Origin: DATARH01 sp963789255
GTDB lineage: Bacteria; Pseudomonadota; Alphaproteobacteria; ATCC43930; CGMCC-115725
Assembly (NCBI GenBank): GCA_963789255.1
Contig: CAWBJW010000002.1
Span: 2,356,001-2,420,000, forward strand
Direction of reading: 5' to 3'
Length of the DNA: 64,000 bases
The notes under the pieces were generated by a model. That model did not search any database. It worked only from the letters and a program-made list of their open reading frames with translations, and was not told the DNA's origin. Positions within the stretch are counted from its first letter, which is position 1, and the number at the start of each line of letters is the position of its first letter. Positions 53,701-62,312 of this stretch are shown piece by piece. The position numbers were made by a program, and so were the translations under genes.

Positions 53701-53982
53701 ATGCTCCGCATATTCTTCGAGATTCTGCTGCCCCTCGTTCTGCCGACCGCGGTTTATCTCATTGGGGTGCGGATCGCCTGCTTGTCGCGGCGGGGCGGGA
53801 CGATGGGTTGGGCGAATTTGCCCTGGTTGTGGCTGGCCGGAGCCGGCGCATTGCTGCTCGCGCTGATACTGTTTGTCGTGACCGTCGGTTTCGGGACTTC
53901 GCAGCCCGGCGTCTATGTGCCCCCGCGCCTGGAGAACGGCCGGATTGCGCCCGGCCATATGGAGCCCGAGCACAGCCCGTGA
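53701..53982 (+). CDS. DUF6111 family small membrane protein
   Basis: A 93-residue protein with two membrane helices (about 4-27 and 40-64) and a Pro-rich cytosolic or periplasmic tail ('VYVPPRLENGRIAPGHMEPE'). This family is typically wedged between the Nudix gene and cca in alphaproteobacteria, as here. Its stop overlaps the cca GTG start by 4 nt (GTGA). Function unknown. Confidence 0.82.
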   Translation: MLRIFFEILLPLVLPTAVYLIGVRIACLSRRGGTMGWANLPWLWLAGAGALLLALILFVVTVGFGTSQPGVYVPPRLENGRIAPGHMEPEHSP

Positions 53983-54013
53983 CCAAGCCCGTGACCAAGC
54001 CCGTGACCAGGAT
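53979..54013. repeat. 12-bp tandem repeat at the cca start
   Basis: Three units of CCCGTGACCAAG-type sequence (V-T-K-P), each supplying an in-frame GTG. The number of units changes both the N-terminal length of the protein and the number of possible start codons. Confidence 0.8.
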
Positions 54014-55256
54014 CGCGCCGCAGCCGTGGATGGAGGAACCGCCGACCCGGGCCCTGCTCGACGCGTTGGCGCAGGCCGGAATCGCGGCGCGGTTTGTCGG
54101 CGGGGTTGTGCGCGACGCGCTGCTCGGGCGTGCGATCGCGGATATCGACCTTGCCACGCCGGCCCGCCCCGAGGAGGTCAGCGCCGCGCTTGCCAAGGCG
54201 GGCATCAAGGTCGTGCCGACCGGGATCGCCCACGGCACGGTCACGGCCGTGGTGCCGCCGCGGCATTTCGAGATCACCACGCTGCGGCGCGATGTCGAGA
54301 CCTATGGTAGGCGAGCGCGCGTTGCTTTCGATGCCGATTGGGCGGAAGACGCGGCGCGCCGCGATTTCACGATCAACGCGATCTACCTCGACCCGGACGG
54401 CACCGTGCACGACCCGGCCGGCGGGCTGGCCGATCTCGCCGCGCACCGCGTGCGCTTTGTCGGCGAGCCGGCAACGCGGATCGCCGAGGATGTGCTGCGG
54501 GTCTTGCGCTATTACCGCTTCGAGGCGCGCTTCGGCCGCGGCCCGGGAAATGGTGGGGGCGATCGCGCCGCGCGCGCCGCCTGCCGGGCGGCGGTGAAGC
54601 TGTTGCCGAACCTGTCGGCGGAGCGGGTCGCGCAGGAGCTGATCCGGCTGCTGGCGGTGCCCGATCCGCTTCCGGCATTGCGCATGATGGCCGAGGACGA
54701 GGTGCTCGCGGCGATCCTGCCCGAGGCTTGGATAGGCGGGGCAACTCGCCTCGACCGGCTTGCAAGGCTGATCGCGATCGAGCCGGAACCGGACCCGCTG
54801 CGCCGGCTCGCGGCGCTGGTCGCGGTCGACCCCGGCGGCATGGCCGGCATGGCCGAGCGGCTGCGCCTGTCGAATGCCTGGCGCGACCGGCTCGTCGGCA
54901 TGGCGCCGCCCTGGCCGCTCGATCCGGCCGGCGATGCCGGAGCGCAACGCCAGGCGTTGTATCGGCTCGGCGCCGAACGCTACCGCGACCTCGCGCTGCT
55001 GAGCGCCGCCGACGGGAGCATCGACAACGATCGGCTCGCCGAGCGGCTGGCTGTTGCCCGCGACTGGAAACCGCCGCGCTTTCCGCTTGCCGGGCGCGAC
55101 GTGACCGCGCTGGGCATCCCGCCCGGGCCGCGCGTCGGCCAGCTGCTCGGCGAGGTGCAGCGCTGGTGGGAAGAAAGCGATTTCGCCGCCGACCGTGTGG
55201 CGTGCCTCGGAAAACTCACGGAGCTTGCCGCTCGTGGCCCGAGCCCGTTTGGATGA
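53979..55256 (+). CDS. cca: CCA tRNA nucleotidyltransferase
   Basis: A 425-residue class II nucleotidyltransferase that adds CCA to tRNA 3' ends. It shows 'RFVGGVVRDALLGRAIADIDLAT' in two parts (G-G-x-V-R-D and D-x-D metal site), 'RRDFTINAIYLD' and 'RIAEDVLRVLRYYRFEARFG'. Three GTG codons (53979, 53991, 54003) lie in a 12-bp tandem repeat giving V-T-K-P; the first overlaps the DUF6111 stop and is my choice. Residues after 'RFGRG' hold a short insert (PGNGGGD). Confidence 0.93.
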   Translation: MTKPVTKPVTRIAPQPWMEEPPTRALLDALAQAGIAARFVGGVVRDALLGRAIADIDLATPARPEEVSAALAKAGIKVVPTGIAHGTVTAVVPPRHFEITTLRRDVETYGRRARVAFDADWAEDAARRDFTINAIYLDPDGTVHDPAGGLADLAAHRVRFVGEPATRIAEDVLRVLRYYRFEARFGRGPGNGGGDRAARAACRAAVKLLPNLSAERVAQELIRLLAVPDPLPALRMMAEDEVLAAILPEAWIGGATRLDRLARLIAIEPEPDPLRRLAALVAVDPGGMAGMAERLRLSNAWRDRLVGMAPPWPLDPAGDAGAQRQALYRLGAERYRDLALLSAADGSIDNDRLAERLAVARDWKPPRFPLAGRDVTALGIPPGPRVGQLLGEVQRWWEESDFAADRVACLGKLTELAARGPSPFG

Positions 55257-55270
55257 TTTGGCGGCGGCGA

Positions 55271-55392
55271 TCAAGCGACCGGCCAGAAGCGATCTAACGT
55301 AGGGACCGCAAACTGCTCGAAGTCGCGCACGTTTCGGGTCACCACCGTCATGTTACGGACCAGCGCCGTGGCCGCGATCAGTGTGACGGTAT
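55271..55392 (-). pseudogene. Remnant of a PIN-domain (VapC-like) toxin gene, 3' end only
   Basis: The minus-strand frame ending at TGA 55273-55271 reads 'LIAATALVRNMTVVTRNVRD' followed by 'FEQFAVPTLDRFW', the C-terminal third of a VapC PIN domain, including the 'TRNVRDF' segment. Upstream of about 55390 the similarity stops and the tetR gene end is reached, so the N-terminal two thirds and any antitoxin are gone. It lies in the gap between cca and tetR. Confidence 0.75.
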
Positions 55393-56013
55393 ACGAAAGG
55401 CCCGCAGGAAGGTGGCGACGGCGCTCGCCGCCGCGGCGGCGAGCGCGGCGGGATCGCCGGGCTCCTCGGGTCGCAGCAAACCGCGGTAATGAATCTCGCC
55501 GCGCGCCAATGCCGCAAACTGCTCGGCGGCGAGCCGGGCGTCGGATATCGCCAGGGAGCCGGAAGCGGCGGCGCGGCGCAGGAAGGCTTCGATCTGCGCC
55601 CGCGTCCGCTCGGGCCCGGCCGCCCAGAATACCTGCCCGAGTGCGGGAAAACGGGTGACCTCGCCGATGATGATGCGATTGAGTGCGATTGCTTCAGGCG
55701 ACAGCACGAGGTCGAGGAACCGCGTCGCGATCGTGGTCAGCGACGCCGCAATATCGACCGGATCGAGCGCCTCGGCCGAGAACCCGCCAAAACGGCGCTC
55801 GCTGACATGCGCGACGACCGCGCCGAACAACTCCTCCTTGCCGGTGAAATGGGCGTAGACCGTTGCCTTCGAGACGGAAGCCTCGCGCGCGATCGCATCC
55901 ATCGTCACGGCGCCGAAGCCGCTTGCGAGAAAAGCGCGCTCGGCGGCAGCGAGGATCGCTTCGGCCTTGCCGCCCGGATGCTCGCGGCCGGCGACCCGTT
56001 GCGGCACGCTCAT
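55378..56013 (-). CDS. TetR/AcrR family transcriptional regulator
   Basis: A 211-residue repressor. The N-terminal helix-turn-helix is 'AILAAAERAFLASGFGAVTM' and 'DAIAREASVSKATVYAHF', followed by the ligand-binding C-terminal domain with 'AAGPERTRAQIEAFLRRA'. Start ATG 56013 follows a GAGGG. It is divergent from the HlyD-type pump gene and most likely represses it through the palindrome at 56088-56102. The inducer is probably a toxic compound exported by that pump (inference). Confidence 0.9.
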   Translation of the reverse strand: MSVPQRVAGREHPGGKAEAILAAAERAFLASGFGAVTMDAIAREASVSKATVYAHFTGKEELFGAVVAHVSERRFGGFSAEALDPVDIAASLTTIATRFLDLVLSPEAIALNRIIIGEVTRFPALGQVFWAAGPERTRAQIEAFLRRAAASGSLAISDARLAAEQFAALARGEIHYRGLLRPEEPGDPAALAAAAASAVATFLRAFRIPSH

Positions 56014-56087
56014 CGATCGAACCCTCGTCAATCGCGCCTCACCGGCGGATAACATCTGGCGCCGTTTTTTTATGCAAGCTAAACTGA

Positions 56088-56102
56088 ACTGAACCGTTCA
56101 GT
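56088..56102. promoter_or_regulatory. Candidate TetR operator
   Basis: Perfect inverted repeat ACTGAAC-C-GTTCAGT in the 109-bp gap between tetR and the pump genes, with an extra ACTGAAC overlapping on the left side. It is the only strong palindrome in the gap and is of the usual TetR-operator size. It ends 20 bp before the HlyD ATG. Confidence 0.7.
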
Positions 56103-56122
56103 CTAGATGCAATCCCCATACC

Positions 56123-57235
56123 ATGCGCAACACCGCGTTGATAGTCCTCCTCGTCGTCGTCCTGGTGCTGGGCGCCGGCGCCGGCTGGCATTGGTGGACC
56201 ACCTGGCGGTTCCAGGAATCCACCGATGACGCCTATGTCCAGAGCGACATCTCGGTGATCAGCCCGCAGGTCGAGGGCTACCTCAAGGAGGTCCGCGTCG
56301 CGGAAAACCAGCGCGTTGCCGCGGGTCAGGTGCTGTTTGTCGTCGACGACCGCAACTTCGCCGCCAAGGTAGCGCAGGCCGACGCGGCCGTGGCGACCGA
56401 GGAGGCCTCGGTTCTGACGTATGACAGCCGCATGCAATTGCAGCGGTCGATGATCGAGCAGGCGAAGGCCGAGATCGCCGCGGCCGACGCCGAACGGATC
56501 CGCACAGAACAGGATTACCAGCGCTATGCCCAATTGGCGGCCACCGATTACGCCAGCCGGCAGCGCCTGGAGACAGCCGAGGCAGACGACCGCAAGGCCG
56601 CGGCGGCGCTGTCGCAAAAACGCGCCGCGCTGGCTGCGGCGCAGGATCAGCTCAACGTGTTGCGCGCGCAGCGCGACGAAGAAAAGGCCAGGCGGCAGCA
56701 GGCGCGCGCGAGCCTGCAGCTCGCCCAGAACGACCTCGACAACACGGTGATCCGCGCTCCGGTCGCCGGCGTTGCCGGCAACCGCGCCGGACAGGTCGGG
56801 CAATATGTCAAGCCGGGGACGCAGCTCCTGTCGCTGGTGCCGCTGCCCTATGTCTATGTCACCGCCAATTTCAAGGAGACCCAGCTGACCCATATGCGGC
56901 CGGGCCAGGCCGCCCGAATCTCGGTCGACGCCTATCCCGACCGGCCGCTCACCGGCCATATCGCAAGCTTCGCGCCAGCCAGCGGCGCCGAGTTCAGCCT
57001 GTTGCCGCCGGACAACGCGACCGGGAACTTCACCAAGATCGTGCAGCGCGTGCCGGTGCGCATCGCCTTGCCGGCGGACGGGCCGCTCGCTCGGCTGTTG
57101 CGCCCCGGTCTCTCGGTCACGGTGACCGTCGATACAAACGCCGAGCCGTCGGCCCGGACCGCGGAGGCGCTCGGCGCCGTTGTCGGGGGCGCGCAGGCGA
57201 AACCGGCGGCACCGGGCGCCGCGGTTACCCAATGA
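56123..57235 (+). CDS. HlyD/EmrA family membrane fusion protein
   Basis: A 370-residue periplasmic adaptor with one N-terminal membrane helix (about 5-24), a biotinyl-lipoyl-like half ('YVQSDISVISPQVEGYLKEV'), a long alpha-helical hairpin with 'DYASRQRLETAEADDRKAAA', the second lipoyl half ('TVIRAPVAGVAGNRAGQVGQ') and beta-barrel. It links the inner-membrane pump to an outer-membrane channel, not seen here. Its stop overlaps the pump ATG (ATGA). Confidence 0.92.
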   Translation: MRNTALIVLLVVVLVLGAGAGWHWWTTWRFQESTDDAYVQSDISVISPQVEGYLKEVRVAENQRVAAGQVLFVVDDRNFAAKVAQADAAVATEEASVLTYDSRMQLQRSMIEQAKAEIAAADAERIRTEQDYQRYAQLAATDYASRQRLETAEADDRKAAAALSQKRAALAAAQDQLNVLRAQRDEEKARRQQARASLQLAQNDLDNTVIRAPVAGVAGNRAGQVGQYVKPGTQLLSLVPLPYVYVTANFKETQLTHMRPGQAARISVDAYPDRPLTGHIASFAPASGAEFSLLPPDNATGNFTKIVQRVPVRIALPADGPLARLLRPGLSVTVTVDTNAEPSARTAEALGAVVGGAQAKPAAPGAAVTQ

Positions 57236-58877
57236 CCCTCGTTTCGACGCTGCGGCGGGGGCGCTTCGCTCGCGGGCGGGGTGCCTCCGGCGAGCCCGCG
57301 GTCGCCGCGCCGCCGCGGCCCGCCGCGCTTCCGGACGCGGGCGAACCGGCACAGCCGACCCTGCGCGACTGGTTCGGCGTCCTGGCGATGGTTGTCGGCC
57401 TGTTCATGGCGATCATGGACGTCCAGATCGTGACCAGCTCGCTGACCCAGATCCAGGGCGGGTTGTCGGCGAGCGCCGATGAGATCGCCTGGGTGCAGAC
57501 GGCCTATCTGATCGCCGACGTCGTGATGGTCCCGATGTCGGGAACCCTGTCGCGGCTGCTGTTCGACGCGAATCCTGTTCGTGATCGCGGCGCTCGGTTT
57601 CACCAGCGCCAGCGCGTTGTGCGCCACCGCGACCAGCCTCGACCAGATGATCCTTTATCGCGCCATGCAGGGGTTCTGCGGCGGCGCCATCACGCCCCTC
57701 GTGTTTCCGGTGGTTTACACGACGTTCCGCGGGCCAAAGCTGGCGACGCTGATGGTGATCATCTCGGTGATCCTGAACCTCTCCTCGACGCTGGGCCCGA
57801 CGATCGGCGGCTTCCTGACCGACACCTTTTCCTGGCATTGGCTGTTCCTGGTCAACATCGTGCCCGGCATCCTGGTTGCCGCGGTGGTGTGGGTAACGAT
57901 CGACATCGACCAGCCCGACCGGTCGCTGCTGCGCTATTTCGACCTGATCGGGCTGGTGCTGATGGCGACTTTTCTCGGCTGTCTCGAATACGCCCTCGAG
58001 GAAGGCCCGCGCTGGGATTGGCTCGACGACCCGACGATCCGCGGCGCGGTGGTCGTATCGGGCATCGCCGCCGCGCTGTTCTTCTGGCGCGTGCTGAGCT
58101 ATCGCCAGCCGATCGTCGATCTGCGCGCCTACGCCAACCGCAACTTCGCGCTCGGCTCGTTCTATACGTTTGTGGTCGGCACCGGGATGTACGGCACCAC
58201 CTATCTGATCCCGCTGTTTCTGGCGCAGGTGCGCGGCTTCAACGCCTGGCAGATCGGCGAGACGGTCGTCGTCGCCGGGCTGGCGCAAATGTCGATGTCG
58301 CCGTTCAGCGCCTACATCGCCCGCAACCTCGATCTGCGCATCATGCTGTCGATCGGCCTCGGTCTCTTCGCCTTCTCGATGTACCTGACCGCCGGCCTGA
58401 CCAATCAGGCCGGTTTTGTCGAGCTGTTCGTGCCGCAGGCGGTGCGCGGTTTCGCGCTGATGTTCTGCTATCTGCCGGCCAATCTGATCGCGCTCGAGCT
58501 CGGTGCCGGCCGACAAGCTCAAGAACGCCGCCGGGCTCTACAATCTGATGCGCGATCTCGGCGGCGCGATCGCGCTGGCGACGATCGGCACGATCATGAA
58601 TGACCGGCTGCATTTCCACTGGAACCGGCTGATCGAAGACATCAACCCGGCGCGCTCCGCGGTGCAGCAGTTCATGGAGGGGCAGACCAACCGGTTCGGT
58701 TCGCTGATCCCCGGCGACCCGCGCCAGGCCGCCGTCAGGCTGCTCGCCAATCTGGTGCAGCGCGAGGCCCTGGTATTGACCTACAACGACATCCTGATGC
58801 TGATTGGCGGCGTGTTCGTCTTCGCCCTTGCGCTGATGCCGCTGGTGCGCCGCACGCGCTCGCTGATGGCGCGTTGA
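57232..58877 (+). CDS. EmrB/QacA (DHA2) MFS efflux pump, two frameshifts in this sequence
   Basis: The pump partner of the HlyD protein, about 14 membrane helices. Frame 1: 'WFGVLAMVVGLFMAIMDVQI' (motif D1) and 'WVQTAYLIADVVMVPMSG'. Frame 2: 'FVIAALGFTSASALC', 'RAMQGFCGGAITPLVFP', 'FLTDTFSWHWLFLVNIVPG'. Frame 3: 'ADKLKNAAGLYNLMRDLGGA' to the end. Removing one T at 57561-57562 and one G at 58496 gives one 547-residue protein, so both breaks are probably sequence errors. Confidence 0.9.
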
Positions 58878-58879
58878 TA

Positions 58880-58930
58880 TGCCAGGGTGACCCGAAGCCC
58901 CGCACGCGGCGGTTCTCGGGTATACTGGCA
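58880..58930. terminator. Nested inverted repeat between the pump gene and hisB
   Basis: TGCCAG (58880-58885) pairs with CTGGCA (58925-58930), and ACCCGA (58890-58895) with TCGGGT (58916-58921), enclosing CCGC/GCGG. It starts 2 nt after the pump stop codon and could end the pump transcript or structure the his leader. It lacks a T-run, so a simple intrinsic terminator is uncertain. Confidence 0.4.
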
Positions 58931-59001
58931 GGGTGAAGCCGATCTTGTTAAAAGAGCGCCGCGGCGGTGCTGTTGGCGGTTGCCGCATCAGGAGAACAGC
59001 T

Positions 59002-59604
59002 GTGCGGGTCGCGACGGTTGAGCGCAATACGAAAGAGACGCAGATCAAGGGCCGGGTCGAGCTCGACGGCAGCGGTGCGGCCGAGATCGCCACCGGCATC
59101 GGCTTTCTAGACCACATGCTGGAGCAGCTCGCCAAGCACAGCCTTGTCGACATCGCGCTGCACGCAACGGGCGATCTGCACATCGATTTCCACCACACCA
59201 CCGAGGACACCGGTTATGTCGTCGGCGAGGCGGTGTCGCGGGCGTTGGGCGACCGCGCCGGGATCCAGCGCTACGGCCATGCCGTGATCCCGATGGACGA
59301 GACCCTGACCCGCGTCACCCTCGACGCCTCGAACCGCCCCTACCTGATCTGGAAAGTCGCCTTCTCGCGGCCCAAGCTCGGCGAGATGGACACCGAATTG
59401 TTCAAGGAATGGTTCCAGGCCTTTGCCCAATCGGCCGGCGTCACGCTGCACGTCGAAAATATCTACGGCGAGAACAACCACCATATCGTCGAATCCTGCT
59501 TCAAGGGTCTGGCACGCGCCTTGCGACAGGCGATCGAGATCGACCCGCGCCGGGCCGGCGCAATCCCCTCGACCAAGGGCGCTCTCGGCGGCAGCTTGGC
59601 ATAG
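59002..59604 (+). CDS. hisB: Imidazoleglycerol-phosphate dehydratase
   Basis: Catalyses step 7 of histidine synthesis. The 200-residue protein shows the duplicated metal-binding motifs 'GFLDHMLEQLAKHS', 'HHTTEDTGYVVGEA' and later 'YGENNHHIVESCFKGLARAL'. It lacks the phosphatase domain found in enteric bifunctional HisB. I choose GTG 59002, with AGGAGA 6 nt upstream, rather than an upstream in-frame GTG. It is first of the hisB-hisH-GNAT-hisA-hisF-hisE run. Confidence 0.96.
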   Translation: MRVATVERNTKETQIKGRVELDGSGAAEIATGIGFLDHMLEQLAKHSLVDIALHATGDLHIDFHHTTEDTGYVVGEAVSRALGDRAGIQRYGHAVIPMDETLTRVTLDASNRPYLIWKVAFSRPKLGEMDTELFKEWFQAFAQSAGVTLHVENIYGENNHHIVESCFKGLARALRQAIEIDPRRAGAIPSTKGALGGSLA

Positions 59605-59610
59605 CGTCGG

Positions 59611-60252
59611 ATGACCACCGCGATCATCGATTACGGCTCGGGCAATCTGCGCTCGGCGGCGAAGGCGTTCGAGCGCGCCGCCGCCGAGAATGGGGTCGCC
59701 GAGGCAATCCTGGTGACCAGCCGGCCCGAGGAGGTTGCCGCGGCCGACAGGATCGTGCTGCCCGGGGTCGGCGCCTTCGCCGATTGCCGGCGCGGCCTCG
59801 CCGCGGTGCCCGGCCTCGAAGCCGCGCTCGCCGAGGCGGTGATCGGGCACGGACGGCCGTTTCTCGGCATCTGCGTCGGCATGCAGCTGATGGCCTGTTG
59901 GGGCCGCGAATTCGAGACGGTCGAGGGGCTCGGCTGGGTGCCGGGCGAGGTCGTTAGGATCGCGCCGGCTGATCCTGCCCTCAAGATCCCGCATATGGGC
60001 TGGAACGAGGTCATGCCGTGCGCCGCGCATCCGGTGCTGGCCGGGCTGCCGGCCGGCACGCATGCCTATTTCGTGCACAGCTACCACTTCCGGCCGGCCG
60101 ATTCGACCGACCTCGTTGCCGTGACCGATTACGGCGGGCCGCTTGCCGCGGTGATCGGCCATGACAATCTGATCGGCACGCAATTTCATCCGGAAAAGAG
60201 TCAGATGGCGGGGTTGCGGCTGATCGCAAATTTTCTGCAATGGCGGCCATGA
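59611..60252 (+). CDS. hisH: Imidazole glycerol phosphate synthase glutaminase subunit
   Basis: A 213-residue class I glutamine amidotransferase that supplies ammonia to HisF. The triad is Cys88 ('FLGICVGMQLM') and His/Glu in 'GTQFHPEKSQ'. Other marks are 'IIDYGSGNLRS', 'LPGVGAF' and 'HSYHF'. It starts 6 nt after hisB and its stop overlaps the next gene by 4 nt if that begins at 60249. Confidence 0.96.
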   Translation: MTTAIIDYGSGNLRSAAKAFERAAAENGVAEAILVTSRPEEVAAADRIVLPGVGAFADCRRGLAAVPGLEAALAEAVIGHGRPFLGICVGMQLMACWGREFETVEGLGWVPGEVVRIAPADPALKIPHMGWNEVMPCAAHPVLAGLPAGTHAYFVHSYHFRPADSTDLVAVTDYGGPLAAVIGHDNLIGTQFHPEKSQMAGLRLIANFLQWRP

Positions 60253-60797
60253 GCGAGACGCAAACGGTCGGCAAAGCCAGGGTCGAACGCCTGACCCAAT
60301 ATTCCCACACCGATCTCGACGATCTGTGCGAGGCGACCGAAAGCGCGATCGTCGAGGGCGGCGGCTTCGGCTGGCTCAGGCCGCCGCCGCGCCAGGTGCT
60401 GGAAAATTACTGGAAGGGGATGCTGCTGGTCCCCGAGCGTCGGCTTGTCGTCGGGCGGCTCGACGGGGTGATCTGCGGCTCGGCGCAGCTCGCCCGCGCG
60501 CCGCGCAACAATGAGGCGCAGGCGCGGGCCGGCACGTTGACCGGCGCCTTTGTCGCGCCCTGGGCGCGCGGCCACGGCCTCGGCCGGCGCATCGTCCTCG
60601 AAGTCGAGCAGCTCGCCCGCGAACTGGGCCTCCTGGTGCTGAACCTCGACCTGCGCGACACCCAGCGCGCGGCGATCGGCCTGTACGAAAGCATGGGCTA
60701 CCGGCGCTGGGGCACGCACCCGTATTATGCGCTGGTCGAGGGCCAGTTCGTGGCGGGTCATTATTATTTCAAGCGCCTCGACCAGGCGCCCCAGTAA
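60249..60797 (+). CDS. GNAT family N-acetyltransferase inside the his operon
   Basis: A 182-residue acetyltransferase. The acetyl-CoA site is 'GTLTGAFVAPWARGHGLGRRIV' in adjacent parts (R/Q-G-x-G-x-G/A as R-G-H-G-L-G), followed by 'LNLDLRDTQRAAIGLYESMGYRRWG', the usual GNAT C-terminal strand. Its ATG overlaps the hisH stop (ATGA); an ATG at 60240 is an alternative. Placement between hisH and hisA is stable in some Rhodospirillales to my knowledge, but its role is not established. Confidence 0.87.
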   Translation: MSETQTVGKARVERLTQYSHTDLDDLCEATESAIVEGGGFGWLRPPPRQVLENYWKGMLLVPERRLVVGRLDGVICGSAQLARAPRNNEAQARAGTLTGAFVAPWARGHGLGRRIVLEVEQLARELGLLVLNLDLRDTQRAAIGLYESMGYRRWGTHPYYALVEGQFVAGHYYFKRLDQAPQ

Positions 60798-60804
60798 CAC
60801 TGAC

Positions 60805-61545
60805 ATGATCTTGTTCCCGGCCATCGACCTGAAAGACGGCGCCTGCGTGCGCCTGGTGCGCGGCGAGATGGCGAGCGCGACCGTGTTCAACGACGACCCG
60901 GCGGCGCAGGCCCGCCATTTCGCCGAGATCGGCTTCGGCTGGCTGCACGTCGTCGATCTCGACGGCGCTTTTGCCGGCCGCTCGGCGAACGGCGACGCGG
61001 TGCGGGCGATTCGCCGGGCGGTCGGCCTCAAGATCCAGCTTGGCGGCGGCATCCGCGACCGCGCCGCGATCGACCGATGGCTCGATCTCGGCATCGACCG
61101 CATCGTGCTCGGCACGGTCGCGTTGCGCGATCCCGCGCTGGTCCGCAAGGCGGCGAGCGATTATCCCGAGAGCATCGCTGTCGCGGTTGACGCTCGGGAT
61201 GGCCGGGTCGCTGTCGAGGGCTGGACACAGACCAGCGAGATGGATGTAGCCGAACTGGCCAAGCGCTTCGCTGATAGCGGGGTGGCCGCCTTCATTTACA
61301 CTGACATCGCCCGCGACGGCGCGCTTACCGGAGTTGATGTCCTCAAGATCAGCGCGTTCGCCAGTCGAGTGGACATACCCGTCATTGCGTCGGGCGGCGT
61401 GGCCAGCCTTGGCGACATCGCCGCGTTGAAAGCCCACGCGGCTGACGGCATCGCCGGCGCGATCTGCGGGCGTGCGCTTTATGACGGCCGTATCGAGCCG
61501 CAAGCGGCGTTGCTTCTGGCTGCCGGAGCGGCGGCATCATGCTGA
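60805..61545 (+). CDS. hisA: Phosphoribosylformimino-AICAR isomerase
   Basis: A 246-residue TIM-barrel Amadori isomerase. The catalytic acids are Asp8 ('AIDLKDG') and Asp in 'YTDIARDGALTG'; phosphate loops are 'QLGGGIRD' and 'IASGGVAS'. It begins 7 nt after the GNAT gene and overlaps hisF by 7 nt. Length and order are normal. Confidence 0.96.
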   Translation: MILFPAIDLKDGACVRLVRGEMASATVFNDDPAAQARHFAEIGFGWLHVVDLDGAFAGRSANGDAVRAIRRAVGLKIQLGGGIRDRAAIDRWLDLGIDRIVLGTVALRDPALVRKAASDYPESIAVAVDARDGRVAVEGWTQTSEMDVAELAKRFADSGVAAFIYTDIARDGALTGVDVLKISAFASRVDIPVIASGGVASLGDIAALKAHAADGIAGAICGRALYDGRIEPQAALLLAAGAAASC

Positions 61546-62309
61546 AGATGCGCGTCATCCCGTGCCTCGACGTCAAGGACGGGCGGGTCGTCAAGGGCGT
61601 CAACTTCGTCGATCTGACCGATGCCGGCGACCCGGTCGAGCAGGCGCGGATCTATGACCGCGAAGGCGCCGACGAATTGTGCTTTCTCGACATCACCGCC
61701 AGCCACGAGGGGCGCGAGACGCTCTACGACGTGGTCCGTCGCACCGCCGAGCAATGCTTCATGCCGCTGACCGTTGGCGGCGGGGTGCGCACGGTCGACG
61801 ACATCCGCCGGCTATTGCTCGCCGGCGCAGACAAGGTGTCGATCAACACCGCCGCGGTGGCGCGGCCCGATTTCGTGCGCGAGGCGGCAGAGAAATTCGG
61901 CAGCCAGTGCATCGTCGCGGCGATCGACGCGAAGACCGTGGCCGCAGGGCCCAACGGCGAGCGCTGGGGGGTCTTTACCCATGGCGGGCGCCGGCCGGCC
62001 GGGCTCGATGCGGTCGAATGGGCGTGCCGGCTCGCCGATTACGGCGCCGGCGAGATCCTGCTGACCTCGATGGATCGCGACGGCACCAAAGCCGGCTTCG
62101 ACATTCCGCTGACCCGGGCGGTCGCCGACGCGGTGCGGGTGCCGGTGATCGCCTCGGGCGGGGTCGGCACCCTCGACCACCTCGTCGAAGGCATCCGCGA
62201 CGGCCATGCGACGGCGGTGCTCGCCGCCTCGATCTTCCATTTCGGCACGTTCCGCATCGGCGAGGCCAAGGCATACCTCGCCGCGGCGGGTGTGCCGGTG
62301 CGGCTCTGA
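61539..62309 (+). CDS. hisF: Imidazole glycerol phosphate synthase cyclase subunit
   Basis: A 256-residue TIM barrel that closes the imidazole ring with ammonia from HisH. Catalytic Asp11 lies in 'IPCLDVKDGRVVKG' and the second Asp in 'TSMDRDGTKAGFD'. Phosphate-binding loops 'TVGGGVRTVDDI' and 'IASGGVGTLDHL' are present. It overlaps hisA by 7 nt and is followed 3 nt later by hisE. Confidence 0.97.
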   Translation: MLKMRVIPCLDVKDGRVVKGVNFVDLTDAGDPVEQARIYDREGADELCFLDITASHEGRETLYDVVRRTAEQCFMPLTVGGGVRTVDDIRRLLLAGADKVSINTAAVARPDFVREAAEKFGSQCIVAAIDAKTVAAGPNGERWGVFTHGGRRPAGLDAVEWACRLADYGAGEILLTSMDRDGTKAGFDIPLTRAVADAVRVPVIASGGVGTLDHLVEGIRDGHATAVLAASIFHFGTFRIGEAKAYLAAAGVPVRL

Positions 62310-62312
62310 GCC

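Noticed and set aside
56054..56072. GGCGCCGTTTTTTT as an intrinsic terminator
   Set aside because: GGCGCC is only a self-complementary six-mer without a loop, so no stable terminator hairpin forms before the T-run.
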